Shown here piece after piece: positions 53,424-62,416 of a stretch of DNA of 64,000 nucleotides. The notes beneath the pieces are model-generated. The model was not told the DNA's origin. It saw nothing but the letters and a program-made list of their open reading frames with translations, and did not search any database. Both the position numbers and the translations under genes were made by a program. The DNA comes from Salegentibacter sp. 24 (GTDB taxonomy: Bacteria; Bacteroidota; Bacteroidia; Flavobacteriales; Flavobacteriaceae): NCBI RefSeq assembly GCF_004362395.1, contig NZ_SNWE01000001.1, forward strand, positions 62,001-126,000, given 5' to 3'. Position 1 is the stretch's first letter. Each line of letters begins with the position of its first letter.

Positions 53424-56399
53424 ATGAAAAAAATAATAATCCTTTTAGTTTTAATTTTTGGTTTTCATTCTATAATTCTTGGGCAAGAGAGGGAGACTTC
53501 CGGCCCGGTATATATAGATTCTGCCAAAGCATTCCCTTCTTCTGCTATGGCTAAAAGAAAACTAATTCCGCCCCTAAAGGAATTCAAGATATACAATCCC
53601 AGAAATCGTGGAATTAATAAAATTGTACCAGGAAAAGGATTGCCCAAGACAAAAACGGATGCGCTTCAGCAAAAAATGGGGGAAATCCAGGTAAAGGCTC
53701 CTTATTTTACTTTTGAAGCTGTTTCTACCCAGGCAACCCCTACAGATCCAACGGGAGCTGCTGGGCCAAATCATTATGTAAATGGTTGGAATTCAGCATT
53801 TTCTATTTTTGATAAATTGGGTAACCGAATTATAGAACCCACATCCCTGGCTAGTATTGGTGGTGAGTTTACCAATGAAACCCTTGGAGACCCCATAATT
53901 CTATATGATGATTTTGCAGACCGATGGATAATTTCACAATTTAGTGATACCCCGGAGAGCTTTTTAATCGCTGTATCTCAGGGACCCGATCCTGTTAATG
54001 ATGGATGGTATACTTATCGATTTACAACCAATGGAGTTTTGCCTGATTATCCCAAGATTTCAGTTTGGGGAGATGGCTATTATATCACGACCAATAAAAA
54101 TTCCAGAACTGCTGCTACCAGCCAGGTGGTATATGCTTTAGAAAGAGATAAAATGCTTCTTGGAGAAACTGCCCAAATAATGGCATTTCCCCTGCCCGGA
54201 ATAGAAACAAATGGGTTTTACAGCCCTGCAGGATTTTCAGGAATTGGAGAAAACTTACCTCCGCGTGGAAATTCGCCGATAATTTATTTACAGGATGATG
54301 CCTGGGCAGGAATAAGCGAAGACCATTTAAAACTTTGGCTCATTAATGTAGACTGGAGCGATCCTTTAGTTTCTACGATTTCAGAATCCCAGGAATTAGG
54401 TTCCGCTGAGGGTGTTTCTCCCTTTATATCAACTTTTGATGGAGGTTCTTTTGCCAATCTTTCTCAACCAGGGGAGGACAATCCGGAAATCGATGCTCTA
54501 CAGGCCACGATGATGTATATGACCACCTATCGGCGTTTCCCGGATTATAATTCCGTGGTAATGAATTTTGTAGTAGATGTAGATCCAAGCGCGGCAGAAC
54601 ATGCAGGCATCAGATGGTATGAATTGCGGCAACAAAATGTAGGAGATCTTTGGAGTGTTTACCAGGAAGGCACCTATGCCCCGGATAACAGTGATCGGTT
54701 TAGCGGAAGTATTGGAATGGATAAGGAAGGAAATATTGCTCTTGGTTATACGGTTCTAAATGATAATCCACAAGATCCCGTTTACCCGTCCCTACGTTAT
54801 ACGGGAAGATACCAAAATGATGAATTAGGTATTATGACTATAGAAGAACAGAATATAGTTGAAGGAGAAAGTCCCAATCCTAATTCGAGGTATGGTGATT
54901 ATGCCCACTTAAGCGTAGATGCAGCCGATGGGCTTACCTTTTGGCATAATGGAGAATACTTTGAGGGTCAACTTAGAAAAAATCACGTAGGCGTTTTTAA
55001 AATAGCACCAGATTTTGATAACGATATTGGGGTAGTGTCCTTAATTGGCCCAGAGGATTCGAGTTTGAGTTCAAATGAAGAAATCACTATTAAAATAAGG
55101 AATTACGGCCGAAATGCCCAATCTAATTTTGAAGTAAGCTATACTATAGCAGGGGGTGGGGAAGTTACCGAATTTTTCGAAGAAAGCATTCCCGGAACAA
55201 GTACCGTTGAATATACTTTTTCTCAAACTGCCGATCTTTCCCAGGTTGGGGAAACCTACGAATTCCTTTTCAGCACAGATTTAGAAAACGATCAAAATTT
55301 TGAAAATGATACCTTAATTGCATCTGTTCGAAATTTACCTCCAAATGATGTTGGGGTAACCTCTATTGATGCTCCCCAAACCGGGGAGAGCTTGGGAACC
55401 TCAGAAGAAGTTACTATAAGCATTGAAAATTTTGGAGGCGAACCGCAACAGGATATTCCTGTTTTTTACCAGGTGGGCAATAACACGCCCGTAACGGAAG
55501 TTTTTAATGGTATTCTGGATGTTGGCGGACTTGAAGTTTATACTTTTGATGAAAGCGCCGATATTTCACCTTCTGGGACCTATAGGATTAGTTCTGGGAC
55601 CCGCCTGGAGAACGATTTTGAACCAGATAATGATATAAGCGTAAGGTCCGTTGCCAATTTAAACTGTATTCCAGAAGGGTCTGATTGTAGTTACGGGGAT
55701 GGGATTTTCTTTTATGAATTGGAAGGCGTTCTCAATGAACGAATTCCTTGTGGAAATGGTTATGCTGATTTTATTGGTTTAGAATCTGTTTTAGATCGTG
55801 CAGAAGGACAGTTCACGGTGTCGGTACAATCTTTATTTGGGGAATTAACCGAAGAGAATTCCGAACGTTTTTCTTTATGGATAGACTTGGATGATGATGC
55901 AGTATTTGAAGACGAAGAGCGTTTGATCACCTCCGAAATCATCCCTACGGCACGTGAATGGTATTCTTACGATTTTAGTCTTCCCTTTGATGCACCTTTA
56001 GGACAGCACTTGTTAAGAATTAGGGCAGGAGATGTAGATTTTGATGGAGATCTGGATAGTCCCTGTGAAGTGATGGAATACGGTACTACCCACGATTATT
56101 CAGTTAATGTTACTGATTCTACCCTGGATATAGAAGATTTTATTCTAAACGAAGCTGAATTACTTGTGCTTTCCGAAGGAAATAAACAGTTTAGGATTGT
56201 TATGGAAACAGATTATGATGAACCTTTACGAATTACAGTTCATAATGTGTTAGGTCAAAAATTATTAGAAAATCAGATAGAAAATAATGGTACCGGATAT
56301 GTTTACGAATTAAATATGTCTTATGCTGCAAGAGGTGTTTATTTGGTGCGAGTGGGTACGCGAGAAGTAGGAAAAATTCAACGATTTATTGTAAAATAG
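53424..56399 (+). CDS. Large secreted protein with CARDB-like repeats, GEVED domain and T9SS C-terminal sorting domain
   Basis: About 991 aa from ATG 53424, where a clear signal peptide begins (MKKIIILLVLIFGFHSIILGQ); the upstream ATG adds 15 charged residues. Residues about 70-530 resemble a sialidase/propeller-like region ('DPTGAAGPNHYVNGWNSAFSIFDKLGN', 'ADRWIISQFS'). Two CARDB-like Ig repeats follow ('NDIGVVSLIGPEDSSLSSNEEITIKIRNYG', 'NDVGVTSIDAPQTGESLGTSEEVTISIENFG'). Next is a GEVED domain ('FSLWIDLDDDAVFEDEERLI') and a type IX sorting domain of about 75 residues ('LRITVHNVLGQKLLENQ...ARGVYLVRVG'). Exported across the outer membrane by T9SS; the ligand or activity is unknown. Confidence 0.85.
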   Translation: MKKIIILLVLIFGFHSIILGQERETSGPVYIDSAKAFPSSAMAKRKLIPPLKEFKIYNPRNRGINKIVPGKGLPKTKTDALQQKMGEIQVKAPYFTFEAVSTQATPTDPTGAAGPNHYVNGWNSAFSIFDKLGNRIIEPTSLASIGGEFTNETLGDPIILYDDFADRWIISQFSDTPESFLIAVSQGPDPVNDGWYTYRFTTNGVLPDYPKISVWGDGYYITTNKNSRTAATSQVVYALERDKMLLGETAQIMAFPLPGIETNGFYSPAGFSGIGENLPPRGNSPIIYLQDDAWAGISEDHLKLWLINVDWSDPLVSTISESQELGSAEGVSPFISTFDGGSFANLSQPGEDNPEIDALQATMMYMTTYRRFPDYNSVVMNFVVDVDPSAAEHAGIRWYELRQQNVGDLWSVYQEGTYAPDNSDRFSGSIGMDKEGNIALGYTVLNDNPQDPVYPSLRYTGRYQNDELGIMTIEEQNIVEGESPNPNSRYGDYAHLSVDAADGLTFWHNGEYFEGQLRKNHVGVFKIAPDFDNDIGVVSLIGPEDSSLSSNEEITIKIRNYGRNAQSNFEVSYTIAGGGEVTEFFEESIPGTSTVEYTFSQTADLSQVGETYEFLFSTDLENDQNFENDTLIASVRNLPPNDVGVTSIDAPQTGESLGTSEEVTISIENFGGEPQQDIPVFYQVGNNTPVTEVFNGILDVGGLEVYTFDESADISPSGTYRISSGTRLENDFEPDNDISVRSVANLNCIPEGSDCSYGDGIFFYELEGVLNERIPCGNGYADFIGLESVLDRAEGQFTVSVQSLFGELTEENSERFSLWIDLDDDAVFEDEERLITSEIIPTAREWYSYDFSLPFDAPLGQHLLRIRAGDVDFDGDLDSPCEVMEYGTTHDYSVNVTDSTLDIEDFILNEAELLVLSEGNKQFRIVMETDYDEPLRITVHNVLGQKLLENQIENNGTGYVYELNMSYAARGVYLVRVGTREVGKIQRFIVK

Positions 56400-56425
56400 T
56401 TAATCTAATTTTATAACTTTTATCG

Positions 56426-56965
56426 GTGTATACGGAAGATTTCATCAATAGGCTAGATGAACTAACTTTAAAGTTCAGTAGGGAGTTTGGAGAACTCAGT
56501 GAACGTGAAATTCACTGGAAACCAGATCCTGAAACCTGGAGTATTGCCCAAAATATAGAACATCTTATTTTAATTAATCAATCTTATTTTCCGATGATTG
56601 ATAAGTTGAGAATTAAGGATCATAAAAAACCATTTATAGCAAATTTCAGTTTTTTGGTGAATTTCTTTGGAAGGACTATCTTAAAATCGGTTCAGCCCAG
56701 TACAAGTAGAAAGACCAAAACTTTCTCCATCTGGAAACCTGCTGAAAATAGCAAGTCAAAAAATGTTGTTTTTAGATTCATGGAGCATCAGGAGAAATTA
56801 AAGCAGAAAATTATACACTCAGAGGATCTATTAAAACAAAATGCGATAATTTCTTCACCTGCAAATCCTAAAATCGTATATAAAATTGATGCTGCCTTTA
56901 AAATTATTCTCGCCCATGAGGAAAGACACTTTCAACAGGCTAAAAAGCTGCTGAAAATTCAGTAA
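56426..56965 (+). CDS. DinB superfamily protein
   Basis: 179 aa from a GTG start 26 bases after the previous gene. Four-helix DinB fold: 'INRLDELTLKFSREFGELSEREIHWKPDPETWSIAQNIEHLILI' (first His of the metal site) and the C-terminal 'ILAHEERHFQQAKKLLK' with the HxxxxH pair. DinB-like proteins include metal-dependent thiol transferases (bacillithiol, mycothiol); here the reaction is not known. No ATG fits the conserved N-terminus. Confidence 0.87.
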   Translation: MYTEDFINRLDELTLKFSREFGELSEREIHWKPDPETWSIAQNIEHLILINQSYFPMIDKLRIKDHKKPFIANFSFLVNFFGRTILKSVQPSTSRKTKTFSIWKPAENSKSKNVVFRFMEHQEKLKQKIIHSEDLLKQNAIISSPANPKIVYKIDAAFKIILAHEERHFQQAKKLLKIQ

Positions 56966-56971
56966 TTCAAC

Positions 56972-57001
56972 TTGTAAATCTGCCATTTAGCCTTATTTTT
57001 G
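56972..57001 (+). promoter_or_regulatory. Promoter of xth: consensus -33 TTG and -7 TAnnTTTG
   Basis: TTG (56972-56974) and TATTTTTG (56994-57001) are separated by 19 bases, an ideal Bacteroidota promoter. The -7 box ends 16 bases before the ATG at 57018. Confidence 0.65.
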
Positions 57002-57017
57002 AGGAAAATTGACTTTC

Positions 57018-57788
57018 ATGAAAATCATTTCCTATAACGTAAATGGAATTAGGGCTGCCGTACGAAAAGGTTTTTTAGATTGGGTTCAACAGGCAAATCC
57101 TGATTTGGTTTGTCTTCAGGAGATAAAAGCAAATCCCGATCAATTAAATCTAGATGATTTCAAGGAAGCCGGCTATCCTTATCATTATTGGTATCCCGCT
57201 CAAAAGAAAGGCTACAGTGGCGTCGCGATTCTAAGTAAACACAAGCCTTTACATATAGAATATGGTACAGGTATAGATTATATGGATCATGAAGGACGAA
57301 CGATTCGGGCTGATTTTGAAAATTTTTCAGTCATAAGTCTGTATTTACCTTCAGGAACTAATAATGCCCGGCTGGATCACAAGCTTCAGTTTATGGATGA
57401 TTTCCAGCAATATATAGACCAATTAAAACAGGATTTTCCCAATTTGATAATTTGCGGGGATTATAATATTTGCCACCAGGCTATAGATATCCACGACCCT
57501 GTTCGACTAAAAAATGTTTCTGGATTTTTGCCAATTGAGCGTAAATGGATTGATAATTTTATGAAAAGCGGTTTTATTGATTCATTCAGGCATTTTAATC
57601 AAGATGGAGATAATTATTCGTGGTGGAGTTATCGTGCCAACGCACGCGCCAATAACAAAGGTTGGCGTATCGATTATAATTTGGTAGCTGAGCCTTTGCA
57701 AGAAAAGCTAAAACGCGCCGTTATATTACCCGAAGCCAAACATAGTGACCACTGTCCTATTTTGGTAGAATTGGAATCAGATTTTTAA
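57018..57788 (+). CDS. xth: Exodeoxyribonuclease III (AP endonuclease)
   Basis: Base excision repair AP endonuclease and 3' exonuclease, 256 aa. 'MKIISYNVNGIRAAVRKGFLDW', 'DLVCLQEIKANPDQ' (metal Glu), 'GYSGVAILSKHKP', 'LIICGDYNICHQAIDI' (Asp/Asn) and 'SDHCPILVELE' (Asp-His pair). The start is ATG 57018; a TTG 9 bases earlier is less likely. It has its own good promoter. Confidence 0.97.
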   Translation: MKIISYNVNGIRAAVRKGFLDWVQQANPDLVCLQEIKANPDQLNLDDFKEAGYPYHYWYPAQKKGYSGVAILSKHKPLHIEYGTGIDYMDHEGRTIRADFENFSVISLYLPSGTNNARLDHKLQFMDDFQQYIDQLKQDFPNLIICGDYNICHQAIDIHDPVRLKNVSGFLPIERKWIDNFMKSGFIDSFRHFNQDGDNYSWWSYRANARANNKGWRIDYNLVAEPLQEKLKRAVILPEAKHSDHCPILVELESDF

Positions 57789-57807
57789 TATGTAATAGTT
57801 TAAAGTT

Positions 57808-58755
57808 ATGAGAAAATTAATTGTTTTGGCTGTTTTAGCAATTTTCATGCTAAATTCTTGTGTTTCTTCAAAAAAATATCAGGAACTCGAAGGTAGACAC
57901 GCTGATTTAAAACGTGAAAGCAGAAATATACAATCTGAACTTGATAAATATAAAAATCTAGATAAAGAATTTTCAGCATTGAAAAAGCAATATGCTGAGC
58001 TCAAGGCAGAAAGAGATCGGTTAAAAGATGAATTGGAAAGTTCGCAAAAAAACTATGCAGCACTTAAGAATTCTTACGATGCTTTAGAGGAAAATAGTTC
58101 GGCTGCTATTGCCGAAAATTCCCGGCAAAACCGTCAGTTGCTTGAAGAGCTCGAGAAAAAGGAACAATCCTTGGTAGCAGAACAGGCCAGGCTAAATAAA
58201 TTGCAACGTGAACTTGATGCACGTTCCAGAAGAGTAAACGAGCTCGAAGGATTAATCGCTGCAAAAGATGCGAAAATGAATGCCTTAAAAGATGCGATTT
58301 CTAAAGCTTTAACCAATTTTGAAGGTAAAGGTTTAACCGTCGAGCAACGTGAGGGTAAGGTTTATGTCTCCATGGAAAATAAGTTATTATTCAGCTCGGG
58401 AAGCTGGGCGGTAAATGCAGAAGGAAGAAAGGCTGTTCAGCAATTAGGTCAGGTTTTAGCGCAAAATCCCGATATAGCTGTTCTGATTGAAGGTCACACC
58501 GATAATGTGCCCTACGGGGGAAGCGGTCCGTTAAATGATAACTGGGATCTTTCGACCAAACGTGCAACTTCTATTGTGCAAATATTAAAAGAAAACAATA
58601 ATATAGATCCACAAAATTTAACTGCTGCCGGTCGTGGGGAGTACGCGCCTATTGCTACCAACGAAACCGCAGAAGGAAGAGCGAAAAACCGAAGAATTGA
58701 GGTTATTTTAACTCCAAAATTAGATGAGGTGACAAAATTATTAAATGAAGAATAG
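57808..58755 (+). CDS. OmpA-family peptidoglycan-binding lipoprotein
   Basis: 315 aa. Lipoprotein signal (Cys18 in 'MLNSCVSSKKYQ'), a long coiled coil (about 25-170, Glu/Lys/Leu/Ala-rich), and a C-terminal OmpA domain (about 190-305): 'VYVSMENKLLFSSGSWAVNAEGRKAV', 'DIAVLIEGHTDNVPYGG', 'NWDLSTKRATSIVQIL' and 'GRGEYAPIATNETAEGRAKNRRIEVIL'. It binds peptidoglycan and anchors the outer membrane. 19 bases after xth, so possibly co-transcribed. Confidence 0.95.
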   Translation: MRKLIVLAVLAIFMLNSCVSSKKYQELEGRHADLKRESRNIQSELDKYKNLDKEFSALKKQYAELKAERDRLKDELESSQKNYAALKNSYDALEENSSAAIAENSRQNRQLLEELEKKEQSLVAEQARLNKLQRELDARSRRVNELEGLIAAKDAKMNALKDAISKALTNFEGKGLTVEQREGKVYVSMENKLLFSSGSWAVNAEGRKAVQQLGQVLAQNPDIAVLIEGHTDNVPYGGSGPLNDNWDLSTKRATSIVQILKENNNIDPQNLTAAGRGEYAPIATNETAEGRAKNRRIEVILTPKLDEVTKLLNEE

Positions 58756-58777
58756 AACATTTTCCAAATAAAATTTA

Positions 58778-59815
58778 ATGGAATATACCAAACTCCCTAA
58801 TACCGATATAAAAGTAAGTAAGATTTGCCTTGGCACGATGACCTGGGGCGAACAGAACACTGAAGCTGAGGGTCACGAGCAAATAGAATTTGCACTTGAT
58901 AAAGGAGTGAACTTCCTGGATACTGCTGAAATGTATTCCATTCCTGGGAAACCACAAACTCAGGGAAGCACCGAAGAAATTATTGGATCCTGGTTTAAAA
59001 AGTCAGGAAAAAGACAGGAAGTGGTGTTGGCTTCAAAAGTTGTGGGACCAGGAAATTCCATGGATCATATTCGAGAGAATCTTGGTTTTACCAAGAAGGC
59101 TGTTACCGATGCTTTACATAAAAGTTTAAAAAGATTACAAACGGATTATATTGATCTTTATCAATTACACTGGCCTGAAAGAAATACTAATTTCTTTGGA
59201 AAAAGAGGTTATGAACATGATAATGGCGACGCCTGGAAGGAGAATTTTAAAGAAGTTTTGGAAACTTTAAATGGTTTTGTAATAGATGGAAAAATTCGTC
59301 AGGTAGGTTTATCTAATGAAACACCGTATGGAGTGATGCGCTTTCTGGAAGAAGGCAGAAAGTACAATTTACCAAAAATGATCACTGTTCAAAATCCATA
59401 TAATTTACTCAACCGAAAGGATGAAATTGGACTCACCGAGATCCTTCATCGGGAGAAGGTAGGATTACTTCCTTATTCGCCATTAGGGATGGGTACTTTA
59501 AGCGGGAAGCATCTAGAAGGAATTCGGTCAAAGTCAAGATTAGGCTTATTTCCACAATATAAAAGATATTCAGGAAAACAGGCAGTAAAAGCCACCCTGG
59601 CTTATAGCGAGGTCGCTAAAAAGTATGAGTTGAATTTCGCACAAATGTCCCTGGCCTTTGTAAATAGCCGACCCTTTGTAACCAGTAATATTATAGGTGC
59701 AACTTCAATTAAGCAATTGCAAGAAAATATTGGAAGCATAGATTTAGAAATCTCTGAAGAAGTATTGGAAGCCATTAATCAGGTGCACGAAACTTATCCC
59801 AATCCGGCACCCTGA
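58778..59815 (+). CDS. Aldo/keto reductase, Tas-like
   Basis: 345 aa NADPH-dependent oxidoreductase. The AKR tetrad is complete: Asp and Tyr in 'NFLDTAEMYSIP', Lys in 'VVLASKVVGPG', His in 'LYQLHWPERN'. 'TMTWGEQNTEAEGHEQI' at the N-terminus and 'NIIGATSIKQLQENIGSIDLEI' near the C-terminus match the E. coli Tas group, whose natural substrate is not settled. 22 bases after the OmpA lipoprotein gene. Confidence 0.93.
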   Translation: MEYTKLPNTDIKVSKICLGTMTWGEQNTEAEGHEQIEFALDKGVNFLDTAEMYSIPGKPQTQGSTEEIIGSWFKKSGKRQEVVLASKVVGPGNSMDHIRENLGFTKKAVTDALHKSLKRLQTDYIDLYQLHWPERNTNFFGKRGYEHDNGDAWKENFKEVLETLNGFVIDGKIRQVGLSNETPYGVMRFLEEGRKYNLPKMITVQNPYNLLNRKDEIGLTEILHREKVGLLPYSPLGMGTLSGKHLEGIRSKSRLGLFPQYKRYSGKQAVKATLAYSEVAKKYELNFAQMSLAFVNSRPFVTSNIIGATSIKQLQENIGSIDLEISEEVLEAINQVHETYPNPAP

Positions 59816-59846
59816 TTTTCCTGTCAAAATAGGAAATTCCATAGGT

Positions 59847-61211
59847 TTATCCGAATAAATAACTTACCACATCTTCAATTTTAGCAACTTTAATTATATT
59901 AATGCTAAAGTTATTTTTGGGAATTTTACTTTGTTTGGAAACCAGAATGGAGGCAAAACCCAGTTTTTCAGCTTCAATAATTCGTTGTTCTATCCGAGTG
60001 ACGGGTCTAATTTCTCCAGCGAGTCCGACTTCTGCGGCAAAACAGATGTTCTTTTCGATAAAAATATCTTCATTTGAAGATAATATTGCGGCAATCACGG
60101 CAAGGTCTATCGCGGGGTCGTCTACGCTAATTCCCCCGGTAATATTCAGGAAAACATCCTTAGCACCTAGCCTAAAACCTGCTCGTTTTTCTAAAACTGC
60201 AAGTAACATATTCAGTCTCTTCGCATTGTATCCAGTAGCAGAACGCTGAGGAGTTCCGTACACTGCAGTACTTACCAGGGCCTGAATCTCTATCATAAGC
60301 GGCCGCATCCCTTCTAAAGTGGCTGAAATAGCAGTTCCGCTAAGGTCTTCTTCGTTTTTGGAAATTAAAATTTCTGAAGGATTGGAAACTTCCCTTAGGC
60401 CACTGCCTTGCATTTCGTAAATGCCCAGCTCGTGAGTGGAACCAAAACGGTTTTTATGCGCTCTTAAAATCCGATAAACATGGTTTCTGTCGCCTTCAAA
60501 CTGTAATACAGTGTCCACCATATGTTCCAGTACTTTGGGTCCGGCTATACTACCTTCTTTAGTAATATGGCCAATTAAAATAACTGGAGTGTTTGTTTCT
60601 TTTGCAAATTTTATAAGTTCTGCAGTACATTCCCTAATTTGTGAAATACTCCCCGGAGCGCTTTCAATATAATCACTATGCAAGGTTTGAATAGAATCTA
60701 TAATTACTACTTCGGGCTGGATAACTTCAATTTGTTTAAATATATTCTGAGTTTTAGTTTCTGTAAGAATATAGCAATTGGCAGCCAGGGGATTGATTCG
60801 TTCTGCGCGCATTTTTATTTGCTGCTGACTTTCTTCTCCGGAAACATATAAAACTTTATAAGTTAACTGAAGTGAAATCTGAAGCAAGAGCGTACTTTTT
60901 CCGATTCCCGGTTCACCGCCCAGTAGGGTGAGCGATCCAGGAACAAGCCCGCCACCCAGAACCCGGTCCAGCTCATTATTGCCAGTATGCCATCGGTTCT
61001 GGGGGCTATTTTCAATTTCGGCAATTTTTAATGGTTTTGCAGTACGTTTTGCCTCACGCTCGCTAGGTGACTTCCAGTCCTTTGGATTGGGTTTTTCTAC
61101 AATTTCTTCAGCAATAGTATTCCATTGGCCACAGGCATTGCATTTGCCTTGCCATTTCGAAAATTGGCTACCACAATTCTGGCAGTAAAACGTTGATTTA
61201 ACCTTGGGCAT
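59847..61211 (-). CDS. radA: DNA repair protein RadA
   Basis: DnaB-type helicase that promotes branch migration in recombination. 454 aa: zinc finger Cys10, Cys13, Cys24, Cys27; Walker A 'LLGGEPGIGKSTLLLQI'; 'VLYVSGEESQQQIKMRAERI'; 'VVIIDSIQTLHSDYIESAPGSISQIREC'; the RadA-specific 'KNRFGSTHELGIYEM'; and a Lon-like C-terminal domain ('GYNAKRLNMLLAVLEKRAGFRLGAKDVFLNITGG'). Last gene of the panC-panD cluster on the minus strand. Confidence 0.98.
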   Translation of the reverse strand: MPKVKSTFYCQNCGSQFSKWQGKCNACGQWNTIAEEIVEKPNPKDWKSPSEREAKRTAKPLKIAEIENSPQNRWHTGNNELDRVLGGGLVPGSLTLLGGEPGIGKSTLLLQISLQLTYKVLYVSGEESQQQIKMRAERINPLAANCYILTETKTQNIFKQIEVIQPEVVIIDSIQTLHSDYIESAPGSISQIRECTAELIKFAKETNTPVILIGHITKEGSIAGPKVLEHMVDTVLQFEGDRNHVYRILRAHKNRFGSTHELGIYEMQGSGLREVSNPSEILISKNEEDLSGTAISATLEGMRPLMIEIQALVSTAVYGTPQRSATGYNAKRLNMLLAVLEKRAGFRLGAKDVFLNITGGISVDDPAIDLAVIAAILSSNEDIFIEKNICFAAEVGLAGEIRPVTRIEQRIIEAEKLGFASILVSKQSKIPKNNFSINIIKVAKIEDVVSYLFG

Positions 61212-61230
61212 TTAGCTCTAAAATTTCCTG

Positions 61231-62379
61231 CTAATAACCGAAATCTTTTTTAATTGCATCAGCTTTTGCCAGCATAAAATCTGCATTTAAAAATGCAATT
61301 TCTTCCTGTCCATAGGCATTCTGATAGGTACGCATTGCTTTCTTTGGATCTCCGGTTTCTTCTTCATACCGTGCTTCAAAAAAAGTACCCAGCATAGTTC
61401 CTGGAAAATTATCGTATGCAAGTTTACTCAGGTCTTTATAATCTTCCCATCGTCTTGTTTTTTCAATCGCATTATACACTGCCATAAAATCATTAAGCCT
61501 AATTTTTTTCTGAATTCCGAAAAGCTCATTGATGCTTTCATATTTATCGGTTAAGAATTCCACAGAAGATACTGAAGTTTGTAATAAAAGCTCATTGTAA
61601 TCCTTCTTGCTAATCGGTCTGTAAACATTAAATATGCTTAGTAACGCCGATGGTATTGCTTTGCCTACCAGCGTATAGTGGGTTGCGTTTTCAAAGTTGT
61701 CGAAGGCATAGGTTACTAAATCATTTTCTATTGCAGAAAGTTGGGAGTTTAAATCTTCGATTCCCTTTTTTAGCTGGGGAATATCTTCGGTGCCAGTGGC
61801 CAGATATAACCATTTTTTTGTTTCAGATTTTCTCAGGGCGCTGCTGATTCTATCTGCCATTAATGGTGCGAGGTCTGGACTTAAATTAATGTAACCATCA
61901 AAGATTGGATCGGTTTTTAACAAATAATAATTGATGAAATTTGCAGTATAATCGTGGCCTGCTATTACCCGGAAATTTGAAGTTCGGTATTTGTCATCTA
62001 GATGCTGCAGAAGCTCCATTCCGAGAAATTCAAAAAAGGCCGCACCTTTATCGGCAGGAAGAAAATTTCGATCTTCATAATAAGCATCATCCATCCGGGT
62101 TGAGCTTTGATTGACGCCTACTACGATCATTTCAGGAGTATCTTCCCAATAAGAATAATAATCTACGTTTCCCGCTATCGGCTCAAATAGGTAATCGCCA
62201 TCAAGTACTAAAAATACCGGGTAAGTTTTTTCGGTATTTTCTTCATAATTCCTGGGTAATTGGATCTTGATTTCCCTTGTTTGGCCGAGTTTTTCGGAAG
62301 AAATCGTTTCGTAAAGAATTTGTGCTGAGCTAAGTAGAGGTACTGCCATCAGCACAAAGAATAGTAATTTTTTCATCAT
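61231..62379 (-). CDS. Esterase-like alpha/beta-hydrolase fold protein lacking the nucleophilic serine
   Basis: 382 aa from ATG 62379, with a signal peptide (MMKKLLFFVLMAVPLLSSAQ); the longer frame adds 9 residues that spoil the signal peptide. Residues about 25-250 follow the esterase D/IroE fold: 'REIKIQLPRNYEENTEKTYPVFLVLDGDYL', 'MIVVGVNQSSTRMDD', 'LQHLDDKYRTSNFRVIAGHDYTANF'. The nucleophile elbow GHSxGG is GHDYTA: Asp143 (codon 61951-61953) replaces Ser, so hydrolysis by the usual mechanism is unlikely. The C-terminal part is helical and TPR-like. Between radA and a flippase-like gene, 19 and 37 bases away. Confidence 0.83.
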   Translation of the reverse strand: MMKKLLFFVLMAVPLLSSAQILYETISSEKLGQTREIKIQLPRNYEENTEKTYPVFLVLDGDYLFEPIAGNVDYYSYWEDTPEMIVVGVNQSSTRMDDAYYEDRNFLPADKGAAFFEFLGMELLQHLDDKYRTSNFRVIAGHDYTANFINYYLLKTDPIFDGYINLSPDLAPLMADRISSALRKSETKKWLYLATGTEDIPQLKKGIEDLNSQLSAIENDLVTYAFDNFENATHYTLVGKAIPSALLSIFNVYRPISKKDYNELLLQTSVSSVEFLTDKYESINELFGIQKKIRLNDFMAVYNAIEKTRRWEDYKDLSKLAYDNFPGTMLGTFFEARYEEETGDPKKAMRTYQNAYGQEEIAFLNADFMLAKADAIKKDFGY

Positions 62380-62416
62380 AGGTGTTGAGTTTTGTTTAAC
62401 CAACACAAGATATAGA

